This document shows positions 15,485 to 23,910 of a DNA stretch of 64,000 bases, in pieces; the first letter of the stretch is position 1; each line of letters opens with the position of its first letter. The notes beneath the pieces are model-generated. The model was not told the origin of the DNA and did not search any database. It saw nothing but the letters and a program-made list of their open reading frames with translations. The DNA lies in contig JACNGE010000012.1 in assembly GCA_014384285.1 (NCBI GenBank), positions 1 through 64,000 of the forward strand, read 5' to 3'. Source of the DNA: Actinomycetota bacterium (GTDB lineage Bacteria; Actinomycetota; Acidimicrobiia; Actinomarinales; Actinomarinaceae). Both the position numbers and the translations under genes were made by a program.

Positions 15485-16624
15485 GTGTTGAAATTTTTTC
15501 TTCGTAATTTACTTACCTCTATAGTCTCAATATTTATTTTTCTACTCATTATGTTCTACGGAATAAACATATTGATACCAGGTGATTTCTTAACCCCACT
15601 TCGTTTAATGATGTCACAAGAAGAGTTAGATGCGTTGAGAGAAACTTTAGGGGCAAGTGATCCCTTAATACAACAATATTATCGATGGATACAAAGTGTT
15701 TTTAGCGGTGAAATTACTCCAGGTGGGTTTAGACAACGCTCCAGTAAGACTGTCCTTGATACTGTTTTACCAACACTACATATACTTCTACCATCTTTTA
15801 TCATCTCTATTTACCTCTCAAGGATTCCTGCATTAAAAACAAAAGTTAAGCGCTTGGGTAAAGAGAAAATATTCAGTGATGTTTTTGGCATACTTTTAAT
15901 CAGCCTGTTTCCTCCAATCATATATTTCTTAATTAGTGAGCGACTTGAAAATATTTTTAGAAGTTTATTTGAAAAGTTTGAAATTACAGGCACGTCTAGT
16001 GAAATCCTTCTTTTCAGTGAAATAAAGCTAGGTTTAGGATATCTCATTTTTGCGATTGCTTGTTCATTCATCATTGTTAGTTTTTTTGAAATAATTACAG
16101 TGATCACAATTCCAAAACAGAAAATTCTTCTTGCAACTGGATTACTCCTGCTTGTTTTACTCTTCTTTGAAACCAAAGAAATAGTAACTATGCTCTACTA
16201 CTCAAAAAATGCATTTATAACCATTGGAATACTTACTATTTTGCTTATTGGGGAGTTCATATTATTTAATAACATTATTGTGCAAAACATCTCTAAAGAA
16301 GATCACATCATGACTGCCGCGGCGATAGGTTATTCAAACCAGAAAATATTTAAAGATCACATTATAAGAAATTCATTTTTTCCTTTTGCAACAAGAATTG
16401 CGATTAACCTCCCTTACACTGTGGCCTCTTTAGTGATTGTTGAATCTACTACTGGCTGGGGTGGCATGGGCTCAATGCTTTATAGGGCTATTATGAGCCA
16501 GGACTCAAATGCGGCTATGGCTATTTTGTTCCTCTTGGCAATTCTTACAGCTACATTGCGTCTTATTATTACATTTTCACAGGTAATCTTTAATCCTCAA
16601 TTGAGGGGTACTCAAAATGTTTAA
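15485..16624 (+). CDS. ABC transporter permease, DppB-like
   Basis: 379 aa from a GTG (TTG at 15488 also possible). The N-terminal span, extracytoplasmic loop with LRETLGASDPLIQQYYRWIQ and C-terminal EAA loop (EDHIMTAAAIGYSNQKIFKD) are typical of peptide/nickel-type permeases. Between them the usual core is lengthened and diverged, making it longer than typical DppB. It overlaps the DppC-like gene by 8 bp. No ATPase or solute-binding protein is encoded nearby, so it must use distant partners. Confidence 0.8.
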   Translation: MLKFFLRNLLTSIVSIFIFLLIMFYGINILIPGDFLTPLRLMMSQEELDALRETLGASDPLIQQYYRWIQSVFSGEITPGGFRQRSSKTVLDTVLPTLHILLPSFIISIYLSRIPALKTKVKRLGKEKIFSDVFGILLISLFPPIIYFLISERLENIFRSLFEKFEITGTSSEILLFSEIKLGLGYLIFAIACSFIIVSFFEIITVITIPKQKILLATGLLLLVLLFFETKEIVTMLYYSKNAFITIGILTILLIGEFILFNNIIVQNISKEDHIMTAAAIGYSNQKIFKDHIIRNSFFPFATRIAINLPYTVASLVIVESTTGWGGMGSMLYRAIMSQDSNAAMAILFLLAILTATLRLIITFSQVIFNPQLRGTQNV

Positions 16625-17492
16625 ATTGATTCTTAGAAGCACCTACAAAACATATCATGGAAAACTAGGATATTTCTTTTTACTATTACTGATGACCGGA
16701 TCCGTAGCGCATATATTGTTATTGAAAACTATATGGCCAGTAAATGTTTACGATCCAATTGTGGGCTTTGATTTATCAGTATTCCCACATCCAGTTACTC
16801 CCTCCGGTTCCCATTTGTTAGGAACAGATCCTCTTGGAAGAGATGTTCTGAGTATGTTTTTAGCAGGGTCGGAACCGTTAATTAAACTTTCTATTGTCTC
16901 ATTTATTACCGGCTTAATTTCAAGCTTAATAGTTGGAACTTTCATTCCATTTCTCTTTAAGCGATTTGATCTTTTATTAAGAGAGTTCTCTTCAGGATTA
17001 GTCTTAATCTCACCACCCATTGTGTTGCTGATTCTCGGAACGGGTGATTTTTTAGAAAAACTTAGTCCAGAAGTAGTGGGTTTCATCTACGGATTACTTG
17101 GAGGACTTGGTGTATGTTATTTAGTGATTAGTACAAGAGTAAAAGAACTCATTAACTCTGAGTTTTTGAATGCATCAAGGGTTATCGGTGCAAGTGAGCT
17201 TCAAATTGCATTAAAGCATATCCTCCCCTTAATAATTCCATACTCTGTGGCTCTTATGCTCTCAGTTACAACAAGTGGAATCGTGGCTTATGGTTTTGCA
17301 TCCTTTTTTGGACAAGTGGGCTGGACCCCAAACTGGGGAATGATGATCTATGATGCAATTACCTATGGAAGCTATCTTGGTGGTACAAATTTATGGAACC
17401 TTATGCCTCCAACTTTTGGATTCATACTTTGTTCAAGCTCTTTTTACTTAATAAGTATTAGTGTTAAGAAACAATTTGGGATAACTCTTTAG
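16617..17492 (+). CDS. ABC transporter permease, DppC-like
   Basis: 291 aa. Shows the DppC hallmark HLLGTDPLGRDVLSMFLAGS near residues 66-85 and an EAA-like loop SEFLNASRVIGASELQIALK near 180. Pairs with the DppB-like permease as the membrane channel of a peptide- or opine-type importer. The absence of ATPase and binding-protein genes on either side is visible in the sequence. Confidence 0.85.
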   Translation: MFKLILRSTYKTYHGKLGYFFLLLLMTGSVAHILLLKTIWPVNVYDPIVGFDLSVFPHPVTPSGSHLLGTDPLGRDVLSMFLAGSEPLIKLSIVSFITGLISSLIVGTFIPFLFKRFDLLLREFSSGLVLISPPIVLLILGTGDFLEKLSPEVVGFIYGLLGGLGVCYLVISTRVKELINSEFLNASRVIGASELQIALKHILPLIIPYSVALMLSVTTSGIVAYGFASFFGQVGWTPNWGMMIYDAITYGSYLGGTNLWNLMPPTFGFILCSSSFYLISISVKKQFGITL

Positions 17493-17513
17493 TACTCCAT
17501 TATAATAAAAGTG

Positions 17514-17696
17514 ATGAGAAAATCACTAAATTTAACGTATTTGGCTGTTATTGGACTTTTCATCATATGCCTTTTAGGTATTGAGACAATATTAAGTCTT
17601 TTCGAGATACAGGAATCTATAGTTTTCCCGATATTTTGGATGATATTTTTTTGGTGGATACTGTTTGGAAAAAAATTATTACTAAAAAAATGGTAA
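17514..17696 (+). CDS. 60-aa two-span membrane protein
   Basis: ATG at 17514 (a GTG sits one codon upstream). Hydrophobic segments LTYLAVIGLFIICLLGIETI and VFPIFWMIFFWWILFG, ending in a basic tail (KKLLLKKW). Its TAA overlaps the ATG of another tiny ORF. No family recognised; it may belong with the permease pair by position. Confidence 0.4.
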   Translation: MRKSLNLTYLAVIGLFIICLLGIETILSLFEIQESIVFPIFWMIFFWWILFGKKLLLKKW

Positions 17697-17791
17697 TGAA
17701 CTTTATTGAGGAACTAGAGCTTATATGGGACACCTGGGAGATTATGCTAATTGTTATTCCAATTATCGTATATCAACTATTTAAAAAATAA
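17696..17791 (+). CDS. 31-aa single-span peptide
   Basis: Starts at the ATG of a TAATG overlap and encodes MNFIEELELIWDTWEIMLIV followed by IPIIVYQLFKK. An acidic amphipathic start is followed by one membrane span and a Lys-rich end. The overlap suggests translational coupling with the 60-aa protein. Very short, so low certainty. Confidence 0.3.
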   Translation: MNFIEELELIWDTWEIMLIVIPIIVYQLFKK

Positions 17792-17824
17792 AATACTGTC
17801 TTAAAGTAAATCTACAAATTTGAT

Positions 17825-18097
17825 TTACATTGATTCCATTTCTAATAGTTGGCGTTTACGCTCAATCCCTCCTTCAGTACTGTATCCCCCAAGAGACCCA
17901 TCAGAGCGAACTACTCTATGACATGGAACATCTGGTGCATATGGATTTTGTGCACAAGCATTAGCAACTGCTCTGGAGCTTTTTGGCCTTCCAATTGCGA
18001 CAGCAATTTCTTTATAAGTTTTAGTTTTGCCTTTTGGAATTTTAAGGAGTTCTTTCCAAACAGCTATTTGAAATTCTGTTCCTTCTAATTTAATCAT
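17825..18097 (-). CDS. Methylated-DNA--cysteine methyltransferase-type protein
   Basis: 90 aa, corresponding to the C-terminal DNA-binding/active domain of Ogt only. It has FQIAVWKELLKIPKGKTKTY at the start, the helix-turn-helix with RAVANACAQNPY, and the active-site motif VPCHRVV with the acceptor Cys present, followed by GSLGGYS. It therefore looks able to accept alkyl groups, unlike alkyltransferase-like proteins that replace this Cys. The N-terminal Ogt domain is missing, as in many short family members. Confidence 0.85.
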   Translation of the reverse strand: MIKLEGTEFQIAVWKELLKIPKGKTKTYKEIAVAIGRPKSSRAVANACAQNPYAPDVPCHRVVRSDGSLGGYSTEGGIERKRQLLEMESM

Positions 18098-18221
18098 TCT
18101 CTATTCAAGATTACCATCTGTTCATCAACACTTAAATTTAAAAACTCCTCAAATTCTACATAAAAATAACTGACAGACATCCTAACCCGATGATAAAAGC
18201 AACTTGATGAAAGAAATAAAA

Positions 18222-19031
18222 CTAACTAAATCTTTCTTTTAAATCAGAATCTATATTTTTAAGAACTAAAGACTTGAAATCATCATGGATAGATCTATTT
18301 GTAGCAATAATTAAGTTTGATGAAAGTGTTGGAAAGGCTTCATGTTCATCAACTACAAGTCCTCCAGCTTCTTTTAAAATTAAGCTAGCCCCTAAAGTGT
18401 CCCAAGGCTTAATAAAAAATTCATAATAAGCATCAAATTTATTATCGGCAACCCAGCAAACATCTAGTGCTGCCGATCCAAACCTTCTTACTCCACCCGT
18501 CATTTTGAGAATCGAGAGGAAGGTCTGTAAGTATTGCTCCCCAAACTCCAACCTGTCATAGGGGAAACCCGTGGCAACGATTGCTTTTTGTAGTGATGTT
18601 TCTTTTGTAACGTGTAATTTTTGAGAATTTTTATAGGCACCCTTGTCTACATATCCTTCATATAAATCATCCTGAAAAATATCATACACATAAGTTTGTA
18701 CCGGTACTTTATTGATTAGTAGAGTCAGCGTGATTGCTACTTGTGGTATGTTGTTGGCGTAGTTTACAGTCCCATCCAAGGGATCAATTAACCATGATCT
18801 TCCATTAGAGGAAATCACTTCATCGGATTCTTCTGAAATAACTCCATCCTCCGGAAAGTATTTGGTTATAGCTTCTATAAGAATTTCTTCGGCCTTAAGA
18901 TCTGCATTTGTTACTAAGTCCACCACTGCATCTTTTGAATCAATAGTAAAATCATCTCTCATATCTTTTATAGTTTTAGCAGCTTCTAGGACAGCATTAT
19001 TTAATTCATAAATATCGAAAGAAGTATTCAT
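18222..19031 (-). CDS. Inositol monophosphatase family phosphatase
   Basis: 269 aa. Metal-site motifs are in place: ISEESDE near residue 70, WLIDPLDGTVNYANNIPQ near 80 and KPWDTLGASLILKEAGG near 205. The family hydrolyses inositol phosphates, related sugar phosphates or PAP using Mg2+. It starts 2 bp after the two-domain oxidoreductase stop, so the pair is an operon; a cyclitol or sugar phosphate substrate would fit but is not shown. Confidence 0.85.
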   Translation of the reverse strand: MNTSFDIYELNNAVLEAAKTIKDMRDDFTIDSKDAVVDLVTNADLKAEEILIEAITKYFPEDGVISEESDEVISSNGRSWLIDPLDGTVNYANNIPQVAITLTLLINKVPVQTYVYDIFQDDLYEGYVDKGAYKNSQKLHVTKETSLQKAIVATGFPYDRLEFGEQYLQTFLSILKMTGGVRRFGSAALDVCWVADNKFDAYYEFFIKPWDTLGASLILKEAGGLVVDEHEAFPTLSSNLIIATNRSIHDDFKSLVLKNIDSDLKERFS

Positions 19032-19033
19032 AT

Positions 19034-21151
19034 CTATGAAAAAATACTGTGTTGAGACCCTGAATTCATATAATCTTGAGAGTAGATTGCTGCTTTAGCA
19101 ACAGACCTGAGTTCGAGCCAAGTATATGGATTATTTGACTCACCTTTTACATAGGAGAGAAAGGTCTCAATAGCTTCTTTATGGCCCTTACCTTTGGAAA
19201 ATACTTTACTTTTATCATCAGAACCTTCTAAGTGTCTGAGCATCTGGAAATCTTCCATTATATAAGAATTGCCACCACCATGAACCTCTATTCGTTCTTT
19301 AGCTAATGCTTGGTTAGTCTCACTAAAATATTGAATTGCTGCGTGAGAACCGTTGGCAAAATTAATATTAATAAATACTTGATTATCTAAAGCTGTGTCA
19401 TTTTCCTTGTCAATGGGTGATGAGGCTGAGATACTTTGTGGAAGTGAGTCAAATAAATATGTAGCTAGATCTATTGCATGTACTGCTTCACCAACTACTC
19501 TCCCGCCACCAATTTCTTTCATATTTGTCCAGTGGTCTTTATCTAAAGCAGGGACACTGAATCGAAAATTGATACTGTTTGCCGGAGAAGTATTTAACCT
19601 TGATTTAATAAATTGAGTAGCTTCAGCAAACCTTCTATTAAAACCAAGGAAAATCTTAGGGTTTTCTGCATTGTACATAGCTTCCTCAATGGCAGTCAGA
19701 GATTCGACTTCTAGAGCTAGAGGTTTTTCAACATACACTGCTTTTCCAGCATTAACAGCTTTAATTACTAATTCTGCATGATTGTGATGTTGTGTAAGGA
19801 TAAAGACTGCATCTATCTCTTCCGATTCAAAAATTTCACTTTCAGTCGAGTATTTATTCTTTATTTTGAAATTTCTTGAGAGTACTTCAGCACTTAAACC
19901 CCCTGAGGATGCAACTCCTACTACTTCACACTCTTTTTTTAGCTCTCTCAAAATTGGAAGAATAGTTGATGATGCAAAGTTTCCAGCACCAATTATTCCT
20001 AGTTTTATTTTTTTACTAGCTGTTGAACTTTTAGTGTCCTGTTTTTCAAAATCAATCTTCGGCTCATTTGCTAAGTCATATCTGAGAACAATTGAAAGGG
20101 GTTTCTCTTCAGAATCAAAACGTTCATAAATCGAAGGAGAGTCAATAAAATCTATCTCCTCAGAAATCATGTCGCTTAAAGAGAGCTGATTTGTTTGTAA
20201 GAGTTGTAAAAAAGCAGAAAAGTTTCTATTTTCTGTCCATCGAACATGTTCTATTGGATAATCATTGCCAAGAACCTCATACTGTTTATCATACCTGCCT
20301 GGACCATAGGACTTTGAAACTACTAACTCTAACTCTTTATAGTAAAATTCATTTCTTGAAATATTAAGAGGAATATCACCTACGACGACAATTTTTGCTT
20401 TGTTCCTGGCTATTCGTGTTGCCACTTCTATAGGTTCGTTACTTGATGACGCGGCTGTGATGATAACTGCATCTACATTTTCTGAATTTATACTTTTATC
20501 ATTAATAGCTCCATCAATCGAAGTATAAAAATTAGCTCTACCTTGAGTTCTTTTCTTGTCTGGATCAATACCAATTACTTCCGAACCCTGAGCTTCTGCT
20601 AATCGACATACAAGTTGTCCTACAATACCCAATCCAATGACGACTATTTTTGAACCAAGAGTAGTTTCTGAAAGTCGTAAACCATGTAGGGCAATGCTTC
20701 CAAGAACTGTGAAGGCTGCTTCTTTTTCGGAGGTTTCATCAGGCATTCTTGAACACAAATTCTGATTAACGGTTACATATTCAGCATGAGCTCCATTAGA
20801 AACAACTTTATCTCCAACATGGAAATCTTTTACATCTTTACCAGTTTGAATAACTTCTCCACATGAGCTGTATCCAAGCTGGAGAGGTAAAACGTTTTTT
20901 GGAAAGACAGCATCAATTACAGCTCCTAGACCCTCTTTTTTAAGAAGATCTAGTCCCTTGCTGATATTTGAAGAATCCTGTAATTTATCGGTGACAGATT
21001 TGTTTGCTGACTCAATTGAAGCAAGTTCTGTACCTGAAGATACAACTGAGTAGTGATTCCTAATTAATACTTCATTTGGACCAGGTTGAGGAATGGGGGT
21101 TTCCCAAATAACTGGTACTGGGTTATTTCTCTCAACGACTAATTGTTTCAT
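19034..21151 (-). CDS. Two-domain oxidoreductase: Zn-type ADH plus Gfo/Idh/MocA
   Basis: 705 aa fusion. Residues 1-345 are a medium-chain alcohol dehydrogenase (GYSSCGEVIQTG, then the NAD-binding KIVVIGLGIVGQLVCRLAEA near 165-185). Residues 380-705 are a Gfo/Idh/MocA oxidoreductase (KIKLGIIGAGNFASSTILPI, and the EKP motif in AVYVEKPLALEVES). Such fusions are known from cell-surface polysaccharide and cyclitol clusters. Here it sits between a biotin ligase gene and an IMPase gene rather than glycosyltransferases. Substrate unknown. Confidence 0.85.
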   Translation of the reverse strand: MKQLVVERNNPVPVIWETPIPQPGPNEVLIRNHYSVVSSGTELASIESANKSVTDKLQDSSNISKGLDLLKKEGLGAVIDAVFPKNVLPLQLGYSSCGEVIQTGKDVKDFHVGDKVVSNGAHAEYVTVNQNLCSRMPDETSEKEAAFTVLGSIALHGLRLSETTLGSKIVVIGLGIVGQLVCRLAEAQGSEVIGIDPDKKRTQGRANFYTSIDGAINDKSINSENVDAVIITAASSSNEPIEVATRIARNKAKIVVVGDIPLNISRNEFYYKELELVVSKSYGPGRYDKQYEVLGNDYPIEHVRWTENRNFSAFLQLLQTNQLSLSDMISEEIDFIDSPSIYERFDSEEKPLSIVLRYDLANEPKIDFEKQDTKSSTASKKIKLGIIGAGNFASSTILPILRELKKECEVVGVASSGGLSAEVLSRNFKIKNKYSTESEIFESEEIDAVFILTQHHNHAELVIKAVNAGKAVYVEKPLALEVESLTAIEEAMYNAENPKIFLGFNRRFAEATQFIKSRLNTSPANSINFRFSVPALDKDHWTNMKEIGGGRVVGEAVHAIDLATYLFDSLPQSISASSPIDKENDTALDNQVFININFANGSHAAIQYFSETNQALAKERIEVHGGGNSYIMEDFQMLRHLEGSDDKSKVFSKGKGHKEAIETFLSYVKGESNNPYTWLELRSVAKAAIYSQDYMNSGSQHSIFS

Positions 21152-21177
21152 TTAATAATCACCTTCACTAATGATAA

Positions 21178-21834
21178 CTACTTCACTTCTGATATTAAGG
21201 GAGAGGTTAAATTAATCATCTCACCTGAAATTGTTTCAACAACTAAAGAGCCGTCCTTTGCAATATCTCTTGCCCACCCTCTTCCCTCTGGGTATTCAAT
21301 AAGCTTTCCAAGTGTTGTCAGTTGAGATTTATACTCATCAAAATCAAAACTGTTGTTCTGGATCGTATCTAATGTATGTTCTGCCCAGGTTGTTGCATCT
21401 TGATTTATGGTCTCATTATCTATTTTTTCTTCGTATAAAGATGCGGCATTAGGTAACTCTGGGGTATCCCAAAAATAGTTTATTCCCATGCCGATGCATA
21501 TTTTATTTTCTTTCTCTTCAACTAGAACTCCTCCAACTTTTGAATCATTGAACACAATATCATTTGGCCATTTGAGTTGGAGTTGAAGATTATTAATCGT
21601 TTTTATGAATGAATTTCCAGAAATTAGCGGAATTAAGGTTTTTGTAAAAGGTTTTGGAATATCTGTAAAAACTAATGAACAAGCCAATGCTTGGTCAGCA
21701 TTTTGCCAGTCCTTATTATCTGTACCTCGACCTTTTTCCTGGAAATAGCTAATCACAAGTAGGGGTTCTGCCTCAAAATTCTCTAGTGCATAATCCTGCG
21801 TATTGTGGATAGATTCAAAAAAAACTACTTTCAT
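21178..21834 (-). CDS. birA: Biotin--protein ligase
   Basis: 218 aa, catalytic domain only, without the N-terminal DNA-binding domain found in E. coli BirA. Motifs are GRGTDNKDW near residue 35 (biotinyl-AMP loop), LKWPNDIVFNDSKVGGVLVE near 93-112 and ICIGMGINYF. It attaches biotin to the BCCP domain of acyl-CoA carboxylase, here encoded about 4 kb away at 23911-25599. It is divergent from the carboxylase operon with a 65-bp gap. Confidence 0.85.
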   Translation of the reverse strand: MKVVFFESIHNTQDYALENFEAEPLLVISYFQEKGRGTDNKDWQNADQALACSLVFTDIPKPFTKTLIPLISGNSFIKTINNLQLQLKWPNDIVFNDSKVGGVLVEEKENKICIGMGINYFWDTPELPNAASLYEEKIDNETINQDATTWAEHTLDTIQNNSFDFDEYKSQLTTLGKLIEYPEGRGWARDIAKDGSLVVETISGEMINLTSPLISEVK

Positions 21835-21899
21835 AGTGTTACTTCTTTACATATATATAGGTCAAATACTTACACTAACAATAAACAAGAAAGACGACC

Positions 21900-23387
21900 A
21901 TGTCAGACGAAAATTTAGCTGAAAAAAGAGATGAGAGAGCCAAAAAAGTTCAACATCCAAAAGGTAAGCTTACTGCATACGAGAGAATTCACCTTGTTTT
22001 AGATGAGGGTTCTTTTAGTGAGATCGATGAAAATGTCTCTTCAGAAGCTAATCCTGATGGCGAAGCCGTAATTACAGGCTCTGGAACTATTCACGGAAGA
22101 CCCGTATATATTTATTCAGAGGATTTCTCAATTATGGGTGGTAGTTTAGGTGAAATCGTTGCCAAAAAAATTCTAAGAGTCATGGATCTTGCCTTAGAAG
22201 CAAGAGCTCCAATTATTGGCATCAAAGATTCTGGCGGTGCTCGTATTCAAGAAGGTATTTCATCTTTATATGGATATGCACAAATTTTTAAAAAGAATGT
22301 TCAGGCCTCTGGAAAAATTCCTCAGATTTCCGTCATCGTTGGACCATCAGCTGGTGGAGCTGTTTACAGTCCAGCACTAACAGATTTCATTTTTCAGGTA
22401 AAAGATATCGGTCAACTTTATGTAACTGGACCTGCTGTTGTTAAAACAGTAACAGGAGAGGATGTTAGTTTTGAAGAGCTTGGAGGAATTGAAGCTCACG
22501 GAACACTCTCCGGTGTAAGTCATCAAATTTGTGAAGACGAGCAACAGGCATTTGATGAGGTACGATACCTTTTAAGCTTCCTTCCCCAATCAGCTGATCA
22601 AAAGCCACCCGTATTTATTACTGAGGATGACACAGAGAAAAATGTTGATTTATTAGATTCTTTTATTCCTGAAAATAGGAACCAACCTTATGATATGAAT
22701 GACATTATTAACAATATTGTCGATGATGGTGAACAATATCCCATACACGCAAACTTTGCTTTGAATATCATCACAACATTAGCCAGGTTTAATGGCAACA
22801 CTGTTGGCATAATTGGTAACCAGCCTTTAGAAGTTGCAGGAGTGTTAGATATTAATGCTTCTGAAAAAGCTGCAAGATTTGTCCGTTTTTGTGACGCTTT
22901 TAACATACCTCTTTTAACACTTGTAGATGTTCCAGGATTTCTTCCTGGGGTAGAACAAGAGCATGGTGGAATTATTAAAAGTGGTGCTAAGTTGCTGTAT
23001 GCATATTCTGAAGCAACGGTCGCAAGAGTTTGTGTTGTTGTTAGAAAAGCATACGGTGGAGCATATATTGTGATGGACTCAATGGGACTTGGTGCTGATA
23101 AACTTTTTGCATGGCCGAGTGCTGAAATCGCAGTTATGGGTGCAGAAGGTGCAGTAGATATTATTCATAAACGAGAAATTAAAGAAGCTAGTGATAAAGA
23201 TGCGTTTAAAGCAAAGCTTGTTGATGAATATAATGAAAAATTTAGTAACCCTGATATTGCTGCAAAACTTGGATTGATAGATAAGATTATTAAACCGAGC
23301 GAAACAAGAAAAGTTGTTACTGAAGCTTTTAAAGAGCTTGTAAATAAAACTAACTTAGGAGATAAGCATGGAAACATTCCCCTCTAA
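21900..23387 (+). CDS. Acyl-CoA carboxylase beta subunit (carboxyltransferase)
   Basis: 495 aa with both halves of the carboxyltransferase fold. Acyl-CoA binding and oxyanion motifs include KDSGGARIQEGISSLYGY near residue 108, VIVGPSAGGAVYSPALTD near 140 and VDVPGFLPGVEQEHGGI near 342. It transfers CO2 from carboxybiotin to acetyl- or propionyl-CoA. Cotranscription with biotin carboxylase and the fatty-acid genes points to acetyl-CoA as a main substrate. First gene of the long rightward operon. Confidence 0.9.
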   Translation: MSDENLAEKRDERAKKVQHPKGKLTAYERIHLVLDEGSFSEIDENVSSEANPDGEAVITGSGTIHGRPVYIYSEDFSIMGGSLGEIVAKKILRVMDLALEARAPIIGIKDSGGARIQEGISSLYGYAQIFKKNVQASGKIPQISVIVGPSAGGAVYSPALTDFIFQVKDIGQLYVTGPAVVKTVTGEDVSFEELGGIEAHGTLSGVSHQICEDEQQAFDEVRYLLSFLPQSADQKPPVFITEDDTEKNVDLLDSFIPENRNQPYDMNDIINNIVDDGEQYPIHANFALNIITTLARFNGNTVGIIGNQPLEVAGVLDINASEKAARFVRFCDAFNIPLLTLVDVPGFLPGVEQEHGGIIKSGAKLLYAYSEATVARVCVVVRKAYGGAYIVMDSMGLGADKLFAWPSAEIAVMGAEGAVDIIHKREIKEASDKDAFKAKLVDEYNEKFSNPDIAAKLGLIDKIIKPSETRKVVTEAFKELVNKTNLGDKHGNIPL

Positions 23388-23907
23388 AAATATTGCCATT
23401 ACTTGGGTAGAAAAAGGATCACTTGCTAGAAACTTATTTCTCTCTCTTGGTTTTGCAATTGTCACAGCGCTAAGTGCTCAAATTAGAATAGAACTCCCAA
23501 TAACCCCTGTGCCAATAACAGCTCAAACATTTGTTGTTATCTTGGCTGGCCTTTTGCTAGGTAGTACTTTTGGATCACTTAGTATGTTGATGTACTTATT
23601 TACAGGTTTAGCAGGTCTCCCTTTCTTTTCAGGTAGCGTTGCAGGATTAGCGATTTTAAAAAGTCCAACGATAGGTTACATTATTGGTTTCTTTCTAGCT
23701 GCTCAGATTATTGGAAGGTTATCACACACACCCTTGGTTGGAATACTTTTAGGAACCGGCATGATCTATTTATGTGGGGTTTTTGGGCTCACTATTATTT
23801 TAAATATTTCAGTAATCGAAGCCTTTACTATCGGTGTTGTACCCTTTCTAATTGGTGATTTAATAAAAGGATTTGGCGCAGTCTTAATTGCATACAAAAT
23901 TAAATAA
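23368..23907 (+). CDS. bioY: BioY-type biotin transporter substrate-binding subunit
   Basis: 179 aa, six predicted spans. The BioY signature is present: IRIELPITPVPITAQTFVVI near residue 42, GLLLGSTFGSLSMLMYLFTG, and GLPFFSGSVAGL. BioY is the S component of an ECF transporter, or a solitary importer, for biotin. It overlaps the carboxyltransferase gene by 20 bp and precedes the biotin carboxylase gene by 3 bp, placing biotin uptake inside the operon that needs it. Confidence 0.92.
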   Translation: METFPSKNIAITWVEKGSLARNLFLSLGFAIVTALSAQIRIELPITPVPITAQTFVVILAGLLLGSTFGSLSMLMYLFTGLAGLPFFSGSVAGLAILKSPTIGYIIGFFLAAQIIGRLSHTPLVGILLGTGMIYLCGVFGLTIILNISVIEAFTIGVVPFLIGDLIKGFGAVLIAYKIK

Positions 23908-23910
23908 CTT

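Noticed and set aside
17825-18097. Alkyltransferase-like (ATL) protein without activity
   Set aside because: The acceptor Cys of PCHR is present, so it is better read as an active-type short methyltransferase.
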